A stretch of DNA of 32,685 bases, from assembly GCA_964476505.1 (NCBI GenBank), contig CAYZAW010000026.1, forward strand, positions 1 through 32,685, in the 5' to 3' direction. Below, in pieces: positions 8,159 through 15,240 of this stretch. Within the stretch, counting starts at the first letter, position 1. Each line of letters starts with the position of its first letter. The notes beneath the pieces were generated by a model that saw only the letters and a list, made by a program, of their open reading frames with translations, made no database searches and was not told the origin of the DNA. Source of the DNA: CAYZAW01 sp964476505 (GTDB lineage Bacteria; Bacillota; Clostridia; Christensenellales; CAG-138). A program made the position numbers and the translations under genes.

Positions 8159-8836
8159 TTATTCCCCTCCTAAAAAGATGCTTCGCATTACCTTCATCAT
8201 GTGTTCGATCACAAACCCGTCGTCCTGCGCATGATCTGCGCCCATGTACAACTGGTAGCGCTCTTTATAATACTCGCAGGCATAGGAAAACTGCGTCATC
8301 ATCAGTTGGTTGTCCATCATCACCGCCAGCACGCCCGAATCGATATCCCGCCTGATCTCGCCCTTTTCCTGCGCCTCGGCGATCAATGTGCGGTAGGCGT
8401 TCGCGCTGATGCTTTCCAGCTGCCGGGAAAGGGTAACCGCCAACTCACTGTTGCCCTCGGAGGTAAACACGCTATACAGCTTGATAAGCTCCGGGTCCTC
8501 CCGGGAATACCGCAGCGCCAGCCGTACCAGCGACTCTACCTTTGTTAAAAAAGCACAGTCGGAACGAAGGATGCTTTCTATTTCCACGCTGAGCCGCTGA
8601 GAGGAGGCTTCCACGATGCATAAAAACAGATCGTCCTTGGTGGGAAAATACTTGTACAGAGAGCCTACGCTGATATCCGCAGCCTCGGCGATGCGGTTTA
8701 CATTGGCGTTTTGGAAGCCGCAGGCCGCAAACTCCCGCACTGCCGCGTGGATGATGCGGCCGCGTTTTTCCTCACCGATGCGCCAAAAAAGCTCCGTTGC
8801 GTGATTTTGCAGGGTCAAGCTGTTGTTTGACTGCAT
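8159..8836 (-). CDS. TetR/AcrR family regulator of the divergent kinase/aldolase cluster
   Basis: A 225-residue regulator starting at the ATG at 8836, with GGAGG 4 bases upstream. A longer in-frame start at 8935 would run through the promoter and operator and is rejected. The N-terminal helix-turn-helix (about residues 26-70, GFQNANVNRIAEAADISVGSL then YKYF) is followed by an all-helical ligand domain. It heads the tetR-kinase transcript. Two near-identical palindromes at 8881-8896 and 8991-9006 sit just downstream of the two divergent promoters, the expected position for a repressor that controls itself and the plus-strand operon. The inducer is probably a metabolite of the pathway (inference). 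Confidence 0.9.
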   Translation of the reverse strand: MQSNNSLTLQNHATELFWRIGEEKRGRIIHAAVREFAACGFQNANVNRIAEAADISVGSLYKYFPTKDDLFLCIVEASSQRLSVEIESILRSDCAFLTKVESLVRLALRYSREDPELIKLYSVFTSEGNSELAVTLSRQLESISANAYRTLIAEAQEKGEIRRDIDSGVLAVMMDNQLMMTQFSYACEYYKERYQLYMGADHAQDDGFVIEHMMKVMRSIFLGGE

Positions 8837-8880
8837 ACTGCCTCCGAAAATACATGTTGAATAAACAAGATATGCCGATG

Positions 8881-8896
8881 GTGAGTAATTGCTCAC
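8881..8896. promoter_or_regulatory. Operator 1, 16-base palindrome
   Basis: GTGAGTAATTGCTCAC, symmetrical except for one base pair of positions. It begins a few bases after the predicted start of the tetR transcript, where a bound repressor would block it. A second copy differing at one base lies at 8991. Confidence 0.8.
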
Positions 8897-8906
8897 TCTT
8901 TCATTC

Positions 8907-8935
8907 ATCATAGTATCAACCGCAGTAAAATGCAA
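8907..8935 (-). promoter_or_regulatory. Promoter of the tetR-kinase operon
   Basis: On the minus strand TTGCAT (8930-8935) and TATGAT (8907-8912) are separated by 17 bases. The transcript would start near 8900, just before operator 1. Confidence 0.75.
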
Positions 8936-8954
8936 GAATTATTTTCGATACGCA

Positions 8955-8983
8955 TTGACACAGAAAGATCGGTGTGATACATT
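8955..8983 (+). promoter_or_regulatory. Promoter of the aminotransferase-aldolase-GtrA operon
   Basis: Perfect TTGACA at 8955-8960, a 17-base spacer and TACATT at 8978-8983, with TG one base before the -10. Operator 2 begins 7 bases after the -10, overlapping the start site. It lies back to back with the tetR promoter. Confidence 0.8.
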
Positions 8984-8990
8984 GTGATTG

Positions 8991-9006
8991 GTGAGTAGTT
9001 GCTCAC
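8991..9006. promoter_or_regulatory. Operator 2, 16-base palindrome
   Basis: GTGAGTAGTTGCTCAC, one base different from operator 1 at 8881, 110 bases away. Its place over the start of the plus-strand transcript suggests repression by the adjacent TetR protein. Confidence 0.8.
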
Positions 9007-9111
9007 TTTCCAATTATCGTCTATGCGGAGCCTCTCCGCCTTCCCATCCGCTCCGGTCTATGGAGCGTTCACAGCAGGGATATAAAACAAGCAGGAAGAA
9101 GGGAATATCAT

Positions 9112-10572
9112 ATGGCAGACACGAAACGTTACGTTGACGCAAGAGCCGTTACCAAGCAGTTAGACGCGCTGATCAAGCTGCCCGTTTACAGCATCAGCCC
9201 GGAAGCGCTGCAAACCTACGAGAATGGCTATTTTGAGCAAAAATGCGCGCAGTCCAAGGCAATGATCACCGATGCCAAGGCTGTGATTCCCGGCGGCGTA
9301 CAGCACAATTTGGCCTTTAACCATCCCTTCCCGCTGGTGTTTACCAAGGCGGAGGGAAACCGCCTGTACGACATTGACGGCAACGAGTATTTAGACTTTT
9401 TGCAGGCAGGCGGCCCCACTGTACTTGGCAGTAACCCCCCCGCCGTGCGGGAGCGGGTCATCGAGCTGTTGAATACCTGCGGCCCCTCCACCGGGCTGTT
9501 CCACGAATACGAATACAAGCTGGCAAAAAAGATTACCGAATGCATGCCCGCCGTTGAAATGTTCCGCATGTTCGGCTCCGGTACGGAAGCCTGCATGGCA
9601 TCTATCCGGGTGGCGCGGTTGGCCACCGGTAAAAAGAACGTGGTGAAAATGGGTGGCGCATATCACGGCTGGAGCGACCAGCTTGCCTACGGCATCCGCA
9701 TCCCCGGCACCAAGGGGCTGCAATCCCAAGGCGTACCCGGCTTCTGCTTCAAGCACACCCAAGAGTTTTTCCCCAACGACCTGCATTCCCTAGAGCGGGT
9801 GCTTCGCGGCAACCGCCTAACAGGCGGCACGGCGGCGGTGCTGTTGGAGCCCATTGGCCCGGAAAGCGGCACACGGCCTGTGGACTTTGACTTCTGCAAG
9901 GGCGTTCGTGCGCTGTGCAACAAATACGGCGCGCTGTTGGTATTTGACGAGGTCGTGACCGGCTTCCGCCTTGGCATGAGCGGCGCGCAGGGCTTTTACG
10001 ACGTTACTCCCGACCTTACCGTGTTCGGCAAGGTGATCGCAGGCGGTTATCCCGGCGCGGGCGGCCTTGGCGGTAAAAAAGAGTACATGAAGTTCCTTGG
10101 CGCGGGCTTGGACGGCGGCGGTAAAAAAGCGCTGGTAGGCGGCACGCTGGCGGCAAATCCGTTGAGCTGCGTGGCGGGCTATGCGATGCTTTGCGAAATG
10201 GAGAAAACCAATGCCTGCGAAAAGGCTTCGCAGATGGGCGACATGCTGACGGACGGTTTAAAGGCGCTCATCCAAAAATACGAGCTGCCCTTCGTTGCGC
10301 ATAACGTAGGCTCCATCTGCCATTTGGATACGGTGGGCACCACGCACTTTGCCATCAACTGGCATAAGCCGTGGCAGATTCCCAACATCTTAAAAGAAAC
10401 CTCCTTGCGCAAAAAGGAAATGCAGTACATGGGTGCTGCCTACATGGCGGAGGGCATCGTGACCTTGGCCGGCAACCGCATGTACACCAGCGCCGCCTAT
10501 ACCGAGGAGGATATCCGGCAGGCGCTTGCGGGGTTTGACCGCGTGTTCTCCCACGTTGTTTGCAAGGGGTAG
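9112..10572 (+). CDS. Class III PLP-dependent aminotransferase, glutamate-1-semialdehyde aminomutase-like
   Basis: A 486-residue fold-type I PLP enzyme. Clear family marks are GSGTEA (155-160), YHGW (184-187), FDEVVTGFR with Asp279 that pairs with the pyridine nitrogen, and the Schiff-base lysine Lys307 in VFGKVIAGG. It resembles glutamate-1-semialdehyde 2,1-aminomutase, but no haem genes are near, and it carries an N-terminal extension of about 55 residues before the core. It is the first gene of an operon with a class II aldolase (4-base gap) under the TetR operator. A role in transaminating a sugar-derived aldehyde or ketone, or an aldolase product, is therefore more likely than haem synthesis. 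The ribosome site AGGAAGAAGGG precedes the ATG. Substrate unknown. Confidence 0.9.
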   Translation: MADTKRYVDARAVTKQLDALIKLPVYSISPEALQTYENGYFEQKCAQSKAMITDAKAVIPGGVQHNLAFNHPFPLVFTKAEGNRLYDIDGNEYLDFLQAGGPTVLGSNPPAVRERVIELLNTCGPSTGLFHEYEYKLAKKITECMPAVEMFRMFGSGTEACMASIRVARLATGKKNVVKMGGAYHGWSDQLAYGIRIPGTKGLQSQGVPGFCFKHTQEFFPNDLHSLERVLRGNRLTGGTAAVLLEPIGPESGTRPVDFDFCKGVRALCNKYGALLVFDEVVTGFRLGMSGAQGFYDVTPDLTVFGKVIAGGYPGAGGLGGKKEYMKFLGAGLDGGGKKALVGGTLAANPLSCVAGYAMLCEMEKTNACEKASQMGDMLTDGLKALIQKYELPFVAHNVGSICHLDTVGTTHFAINWHKPWQIPNILKETSLRKKEMQYMGAAYMAEGIVTLAGNRMYTSAAYTEEDIRQALAGFDRVFSHVVCKG

Positions 10573-10576
10573 CATA

Positions 10577-11599
10577 ATGGAAATTGCAGCCGCAAAAAAG
10601 AGCGTGATTCAAGCCGGGCATATGCTGGTTGAACGGGGGCTGGTATCCCGTACATGGGGCAACGTGAGCTGCCGCATCGACGAGAACCGTTTTGCCATTA
10701 CCCCCAGCGGCATGGGCTACGACCGCATTACCGAACAGGACATCGTTGTGGTGGATGCCCGCACATTGGATTATGAGGGTACTGTAAAGCCCTCCTCGGA
10801 AAAAGGCGTGCATGCGGCGGCCTATCGCCTGCGGCCAGACGTATGCTTTGTGATACACACCCACCAAGCCTGCGCCACCGCTATGAGCCTGCCCGGCGCC
10901 AGAGCCCTTGCGTTAAGCGCTTCCGAGCATACCGCCCTTGGCGGGGATGTGCTTCGCGCAGGTTACGGCTTGCCCGGAAGCAAGCGTTTGTGGCACAATG
11001 TAGAAAACAAGATATCGCAAGGTGCAAGCACCGTATTGATGGAACGCCATGGCGCGCTGGTGCTTGGCAACAGCATGGAGGAAGCCTTTATGCGGGCGGA
11101 GCTGTTGGAGCGCGTATGTGAGCGTTCCGTTGCAGCCGTGCCAAGCGTTCAAGAGGCGGCACCGTTGCAAGGCTTTACGCAGAGCATGCTTGCGGCGCTT
11201 AGACAACAGCTTCCCAACAACAGCGCCGTGATCATACGGCAAGCCCCGGTGTTTTGCCTGTTGCAAACGGAAGCCCAGCTTCCTGCCATGATCGACGATT
11301 TTGCACAAATGGCGGGGCGAAGCGCAAGAATCATCACGCCCCTATTGAACGACCCGGAGCAAACCGCACGCCAAGCGGCAAGAGCCCTTCGCGGACGCAA
11401 CTGCGTACTGCTAAAAGGCGTTGGCGCAGTCTGCTGCGACAGCACCCCGGAGGATGCCGAGGCTGTTTACCAATTGGCTGAAAAAAACGCCCTTACCTAC
11501 CTTACCGCAAAAGCGCAGGGCGGCGCAGACCCCCTTCCCCTTTTTGACACGCTGATGATGCGTGCCGTTTACAAGCTAAAGTATTCTAAAAAGAAATAA
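10577..11599 (+). CDS. Class II aldolase/adducin family protein with a degenerate second aldolase domain
   Basis: A 340-residue protein. Residues 1-190 are a complete zinc-dependent class II aldolase domain of the L-fuculose-phosphate aldolase/ribulose-phosphate 4-epimerase type: catalytic Glu75 (KPSSEKG), metal ligands His94 and His96 (HTHQ) and His158 (MERHG). Residues about 205-315 look like a second, decayed copy. Its segment VFCLLQTEAQLPAM aligns with CFVIHTHQACATAM, and NCVLLKGVGAV aligns with STVLMERHGAL, with all three histidines replaced (Q230, E232, V282). The usual family length is about 215-230 residues. The ATG at 10577 has AAGGGG about 8 bases upstream and lies 4 bases after the aminotransferase stop. 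Likely a cytoplasmic aldolase cleaving a phosphorylated ketose or an epimerase; the tail may be structural or regulatory. Confidence 0.87.
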   Translation: MEIAAAKKSVIQAGHMLVERGLVSRTWGNVSCRIDENRFAITPSGMGYDRITEQDIVVVDARTLDYEGTVKPSSEKGVHAAAYRLRPDVCFVIHTHQACATAMSLPGARALALSASEHTALGGDVLRAGYGLPGSKRLWHNVENKISQGASTVLMERHGALVLGNSMEEAFMRAELLERVCERSVAAVPSVQEAAPLQGFTQSMLAALRQQLPNNSAVIIRQAPVFCLLQTEAQLPAMIDDFAQMAGRSARIITPLLNDPEQTARQAARALRGRNCVLLKGVGAVCCDSTPEDAEAVYQLAEKNALTYLTAKAQGGADPLPLFDTLMMRAVYKLKYSKKK

Positions 11600-11616
11600 C
11601 ATACGGGAGGCGTCAC

Positions 11617-12087
11617 ATGGAACAACAACCGGAGCTCAAGCTTACAAAAAAGCAAAACATTGCCCAAGTGGTCAAATTTGCCCTGTTTTCCGTTTCCGCC
11701 GGGGTCATTCAGCTCATTACCTTTACGCTTTTAAACGAACTGGCGCACTTTCCCTATTGGCCCGCGTATTTGATAGCGCTGGTGCTGTCCGTGGTGTATA
11801 ACTTTACGGTGAATCGCCGTTTTACCTTTAAATCTGCAAAGAACGTGCCGCTTGCCATGTTGCAGGTAGCCTGTTATTACTTGGTATTTACGCCGCTTTC
11901 CACTTGGTGGGGGGATGCGCTTACCCGCATCGGCTGGAACGAGTACGTTGTGCTATTAGGCACCATGGTCATCAATTTGGCAACGGAATACCTGTTCTGC
12001 CGTTTTGTGGTGTACAAGAACGCCATGTACACCAATGAGGCAGGAAAAAAAGAGCTGGAAGCCGTAAAAGGCGAATCGAACGAATAA
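11617..12087 (+). CDS. GtrA family membrane protein
   Basis: A 156-residue protein with four predicted membrane helices (about 19-41, 45-66, 82-103 and 108-130) and the GtrA signature VVYNFTVNRRFTF between helices two and three. GtrA-like proteins are thought to help move polyprenol-linked sugars across the membrane in glycosylation systems. It is the last gene of the aminotransferase-aldolase operon (17-base gap, GGGAGG ribosome site, strong terminator behind). Its presence among soluble metabolic enzymes is unusual, and its role here is unknown. Confidence 0.85.
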   Translation: MEQQPELKLTKKQNIAQVVKFALFSVSAGVIQLITFTLLNELAHFPYWPAYLIALVLSVVYNFTVNRRFTFKSAKNVPLAMLQVACYYLVFTPLSTWWGDALTRIGWNEYVVLLGTMVINLATEYLFCRFVVYKNAMYTNEAGKKELEAVKGESNE

Positions 12088-12107
12088 TCATTGATAGGTA
12101 CCCCTTC

Positions 12108-12139
12108 ACAGCGCTGTGCACAGGCACAGCGCTGTTTTT
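12108..12139 (+). terminator. Strong terminator after the GtrA gene
   Basis: A perfect 12-base stem (12108-12119 with 12124-12135), four-base loop, then TTTT. It closes the TetR-controlled plus-strand operon. Confidence 0.93.
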
Positions 12140-12232
12140 GATTGCTTTATACTGGCTGATTACACGACAAGATTGATCGAAAAAAAACATGTTTTTCAAG
12201 CTGATAATCCTATGGCATATCGCCAATTGCTG

Positions 12233-12241
12233 TGCTATACT
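12233..12241 (+). promoter_or_regulatory. Extended -10 promoter of butyrate kinase
   Basis: TGCTATACT forms an extended -10 element about 100 bases before the butyrate kinase ATG. No good -35 box is present, and nothing else recognisable was found between 12140 and 12341 apart from A-rich stretches. Confidence 0.4.
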
Positions 12242-12341
12242 GCCTATTTGGAGCGTTTTTCTTGCGTGAATATATATACGCATACAAAAGCGCCGCATCC
12301 GGTTTGCAATACGCTGTTGGCAAACAGCAGGAGGTATCGTT

Positions 12342-13451
12342 ATGAACGAGAACAAGAAATACAAAATACTTGTGATCAACCCCGGTTCCACATCCACAAA
12401 AATCGCCTTGTTTGAAAACGAGGAATGCCTGTTGGAAACCAGCATCTTTCACGATGCGCCGGTATTGCTTCGCTTTCCTACGGCAAACGACCAGCTGCAA
12501 TACCGAACCGAGGTCATCAAGAACTATCTTAAGGAGAACCATGTTTCTCTTACCGATATCGATGCGTTTGTTGGGCGCGGCGGCAGCTCTTATTCCGTAT
12601 CGAGCGGAACATATGCTATTACCGATAAACTGATAGAAGATACCAAGGCCTGCAAGGGCGGGGTTGACCATCCTGCCAACTTGGGCGTACAGCTCGCCAA
12701 AGAGTTTTGCGATGAATTCGGCGGGCAAATGTTTACCGTGGACCCGCCGGATGTAGATGAGCTTTGTGATCTGGCGCGCATCACCGGAATTGCCGGCGTG
12801 TACCACAGAGCAACCATGCACACGCTCAATTTAAAGGGTACGGCAAGAGCGTATGCAGCATCCATCGGTAAGAAGTACGAAGACTGTAACCTTATCGTTT
12901 GCCATATTGACGGCGGCATTTCCGTTTCCGCGCATGCGCACGGCAAAATGGTGGACGGAAACGATATCGCGGGCGGCGACGGCCCGTTTACGCCAACGCG
13001 TATCGGCAGCGTTTCGGTAGGAGACGTGTTGAATTACGTGCAGGGCAAGGATCTGGCCGAGGTGAAAAAGCTTTGCACCAGAACGGGCGGGTTCGTTAGC
13101 CACTTTGGTACGTCCGACGCAAAAAAAGTACATGCCATGGTAGAGCAGGGCGACAGGAAAGCAACGCTCGTTTGGAATGCAGTGGGGTATCAAATCAGCA
13201 AATGCATCGGGTCTATGGCAGCCGTATTAGAAGGCAAGATCGATGCGATCCTCTTGGGTGGCGGCTTGGTAAGATACAAGGACTTGACCGACCAGATCGA
13301 ACGCCGCTGCGGCTGGATGGCACCCGTTAAAATTTACTATGAGGAATTTGAGCACCGCTCCCTTGCCGCAGGCGCGCTTCGCGTGATGCGCGGCGAAGAA
13401 GAGGCGAAGGTGTATACCGGCAAGCCGGTTTGGAATGGGTTTGCGGAGTGA
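12342..13451 (+). CDS. buk: Butyrate kinase (or branched-chain fatty acid kinase)
   Basis: A 369-residue ASKHA-fold acyl kinase. It has the N-terminal phosphate-binding segment VINPGSTSTKIALF, GRGG near residue 75, YHRATMHTLN, the HIDGGISVSAHAHGKMVDGN core and GGGL near the C-terminus, all typical of Buk. The length fits the family. It converts butyryl-phosphate and ADP to butyrate and ATP at the end of fermentation; isobutyrate or branched-chain acids are alternatives. The usual partner phosphotransbutyrylase is not adjacent, so either it is elsewhere or the kinase works in the reverse, acid-activating direction. AGGAGG lies 7 bases before the ATG. It is a single-gene unit with its own terminator. 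Confidence 0.93.
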   Translation: MNENKKYKILVINPGSTSTKIALFENEECLLETSIFHDAPVLLRFPTANDQLQYRTEVIKNYLKENHVSLTDIDAFVGRGGSSYSVSSGTYAITDKLIEDTKACKGGVDHPANLGVQLAKEFCDEFGGQMFTVDPPDVDELCDLARITGIAGVYHRATMHTLNLKGTARAYAASIGKKYEDCNLIVCHIDGGISVSAHAHGKMVDGNDIAGGDGPFTPTRIGSVSVGDVLNYVQGKDLAEVKKLCTRTGGFVSHFGTSDAKKVHAMVEQGDRKATLVWNAVGYQISKCIGSMAAVLEGKIDAILLGGGLVRYKDLTDQIERRCGWMAPVKIYYEEFEHRSLAAGALRVMRGEEEAKVYTGKPVWNGFAE

Positions 13452-13483
13452 ATTAGTCCAACTGTTCAATATCAACACACAGA

Positions 13484-13520
13484 AAAACCCCAAATACGTT
13501 ATTTAGGTATTTGGGGTTTT
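13484..13520. terminator. Bidirectional terminator between buk and the CDF transporter
   Basis: A 14-base perfect stem (13484-13497 with 13507-13520) and a nine-base loop, with T-rich ends on both strands, between two convergent genes. Confidence 0.93.
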
Positions 13521-13545
13521 GCAATAATTTCTAGGTTACGTTCAA

Positions 13546-14724
13546 CTACATCCGGTTGAAGCTTTTGCTGTCGAAGGTGATCACCGTATAATACCGCATA
13601 TCCCCCGTTTGCAATGATGCGTCCAGCTTGCGCTGGATCTCCTTCTCGTGCCCCTCCAATTCCTTTGGCACCACCATATCGAATATCAAATTGGTATGGC
13701 TGGCCCCGCGCACCATGCGAAAATCGTGTATGGAAAGCTGGGGGTCTATCTCGTTTAAGCGATCCGTCACAAACGCCTTGGCCTTGTTCAGCTCCTCGTC
13801 GTCCGTGATCACAGGGTCGTAATGAATCACCAGATGGATTCTATGCTTTTCCTGAAACATCCTCTCGATGTTGTCCATCAGTTCATGCGCATCCATCGGG
13901 TCTTCGTTATAGTCGATCTCCGCATGCACGGAGGCAAAGCGCTGGCCGGGGCCGTAATCGTGCACCATCAGGTCGTGGATAGCGAGGATTCGCGGGTCAA
14001 AGCCCATGATCTCGTCGTTGACCATGCGTACCAGCTCCTGATCCGGCGGTTCGCCCAAAAGCGGCTTGATGGTTTGCTTGGCAATGTCCACCCCGTTGTA
14101 CAGGATAAATAGCGCCACGCAAAAGCCGATGTATCCATCCATGGACAAGTTGAAAAAGTATTCCAGAAGCGCAGCAGCCAATACCGCCGCCGTACTGATC
14201 ACATCGTTGCGGCTGTCTGCCGCGGTGGCGATAAGCGCCGTGCTTGAAATGCGCACGCCGATCTGTTTGTTGAATACCGACATCCAAAGCTTTACGCCGA
14301 TGGATAGCACCAATACCACCACCAGCGCCCAAGAGAATTCCACGGGCGTTGGATGGAGTATTTTGTCCACGGAATCCTTTGCCAGCTGGAAGCCGATCAC
14401 CAAGATCAGCGCCGCTACGCCTAATCCGGAGAGGTACTCGAAGCGGGCGTGCCCGTAGGGATGTTCGTCGTCGGCAGGCTTTTTTGAGAGGTGGAAGCCC
14501 ACCATGGTCATAATGGAGGAGGACGCGTCTGCCAAGTTGTTCACAGCGTCCGCCGTGATAGACAGGCTGGCGCTTAAAATGCCGATGATCAGCTTTGCCG
14601 CAAACAGCAGCACATTGCATATGATCCCCGTTACGCCTGCCAACGTACCGTATCGGGAGCGCACGGCGGGGTCTTCCGTTTGTTCTGCGTTTTTAATAAA
14701 TAGACGAATGAGAAGCTTTGTCAT
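13546..14724 (-). CDS. Cation diffusion facilitator (CDF) family metal efflux transporter, possibly Mn(II)
   Basis: A 392-residue protein with the CDF layout: six membrane segments in the first 225 residues, then a cytoplasmic domain and an extended tail. The transport-site residues read NxxxD in helix 2 (Asn62, Asp66) and DxxxD in helix 5 (Asp170, Asp174). The HPYGHARFEYL segment after helix 2 is a family signature. The N-D-D-D site is that reported for the manganese exporter MntE rather than the H/D sites of zinc CDFs, so Mn(II) or Fe(II) efflux is the better guess (inference). The ribosome site is weak. The C-terminal domain is followed by about 80 extra residues that may bind metal or dimerise. 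Confidence 0.92.
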   Translation of the reverse strand: MTKLLIRLFIKNAEQTEDPAVRSRYGTLAGVTGIICNVLLFAAKLIIGILSASLSITADAVNNLADASSSIMTMVGFHLSKKPADDEHPYGHARFEYLSGLGVAALILVIGFQLAKDSVDKILHPTPVEFSWALVVVLVLSIGVKLWMSVFNKQIGVRISSTALIATAADSRNDVISTAAVLAAALLEYFFNLSMDGYIGFCVALFILYNGVDIAKQTIKPLLGEPPDQELVRMVNDEIMGFDPRILAIHDLMVHDYGPGQRFASVHAEIDYNEDPMDAHELMDNIERMFQEKHRIHLVIHYDPVITDDEELNKAKAFVTDRLNEIDPQLSIHDFRMVRGASHTNLIFDMVVPKELEGHEKEIQRKLDASLQTGDMRYYTVITFDSKSFNRM

Positions 14725-14799
14725 ACCGTTTCACTGCTTTCTGTATCAATACGCCGGGAAAACCCTTGGCGTACTTTATATGTACCAATTTTGCACACC

Positions 14800-14808
14800 A
14801 GTATAACA
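14800..14808 (-). promoter_or_regulatory. Extended -10 promoter of the CDF transporter
   Basis: On the minus strand the element reads TGTTATACT, about 75 bases before the CDF start. A terminator hairpin for the upstream small gene lies directly before it. Confidence 0.5.
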
Positions 14809-14814
14809 CAATAT

Positions 14815-14853
14815 AAAAAAGTGCGCCATCTTAAGAGAGGGCGCATGGCGCTT
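14815..14853 (-). terminator. Second terminator between the small gene and the CDF gene
   Basis: On the minus strand a nine-base stem with one bulge (AAGCGCCAT with ATGGCGC(A)CTT) runs into TTTTTT. An alternative shorter stem TGCGCC/GGCGCA overlaps it. It would insulate the CDF promoter from upstream transcription. Confidence 0.65.
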
Positions 14854-14872
14854 GTGTGTTGTCTTCTATCTT

Positions 14873-14901
14873 AAAATAAAGGCGGAACCCTGCGTCCGCC
14901 T
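14873..14901 (-). terminator. Terminator of the small 50-residue gene
   Basis: On the minus strand AGGCGGA/TCCGCCT form a seven-base stem with an eight-base loop, followed by TTTATTTT. It begins 14 bases after the stop of the small gene. Confidence 0.75.
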
Positions 14902-14914
14902 CTGTGCTGTGGCC

Positions 14915-15067
14915 CTATTGCTTCTTCTTGGGAATCTCCATTCCGGCAAGCTCCTGATAAGCTTCGTACTCCTCCTCGTTTTCCGGCGGTTTATACATCA
15001 GCCCCGTGGTTTCCGTGACAGATGCTACATCGGAAATGTCCGGAAATGTACAGTTGTATTGTTCCAT
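14915..15067 (-). CDS. Small acidic protein, 50 residues, unknown function
   Basis: An open frame of 50 codons, found by eye. It starts with MEQYNCTFPDISDV, ends in EMEIPKKKQ-like basic residues (GMEIPKKKQ), and has a strongly acidic middle (PENEEEYEAYQEL). The case that it is real: AAAGGAG lies 8 bases before the ATG, a clear hairpin terminator lies 14 bases after the stop, and the gene fills an otherwise empty gap between two transcription units. The protein has one cysteine, no membrane segment and no signal peptide. I do not recognise the family. It is divergent from the tetR-methyltransferase pair, whose promoter and operator lie just upstream, so it might be under the same regulator. 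Confidence 0.65.
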   Translation of the reverse strand: MEQYNCTFPDISDVASVTETTGLMYKPPENEEEYEAYQELAGMEIPKKKQ

Positions 15068-15154
15068 GCTATGTTCTCCTTTTTTCATTTAGCCTTTCCG
15101 GGTATCCGCAGCGATATGCGTTGAATCCCCTTTGCAATGCCTTATAAACGACGC

Positions 15155-15183
15155 TTGACAGAATATCATCTGTTTGTTATTAT
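15155..15183 (+). promoter_or_regulatory. Promoter of the tetR-methyltransferase pair
   Basis: Perfect TTGACA at 15155-15160, a 17-base spacer and TATTAT at 15178-15183: among the best promoter matches in the window. Confidence 0.8.
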
Positions 15184-15187
15184 GTCG

Positions 15188-15203
15188 GTAAACGGTCGTT
15201 AAC
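15188..15203. promoter_or_regulatory. Candidate TetR operator
   Basis: GTAAACGGTCGTTAAC is a partial palindrome (12 of 16 positions symmetrical; half-sites GTnAACG and CGTTnAC) sitting at the transcription start of the tetR gene. It is suited to autorepression by the TetR protein encoded next. Confidence 0.55.
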
Positions 15204-15240
15204 CATTTGGGAAATACGACATAACACAGGAGGGCACCGG

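Noticed and set aside
8837..8935. Longer N-terminus for the TetR protein
   Set aside because: The extension covers the promoter and operator, and a ribosome site stands before the ATG at 8836.
9112..10572. hemL (haem biosynthesis) assignment
   Set aside because: Family resemblance is real, but the operon, the TetR operator and the N-terminal extension speak against a haem enzyme, so no symbol is given.
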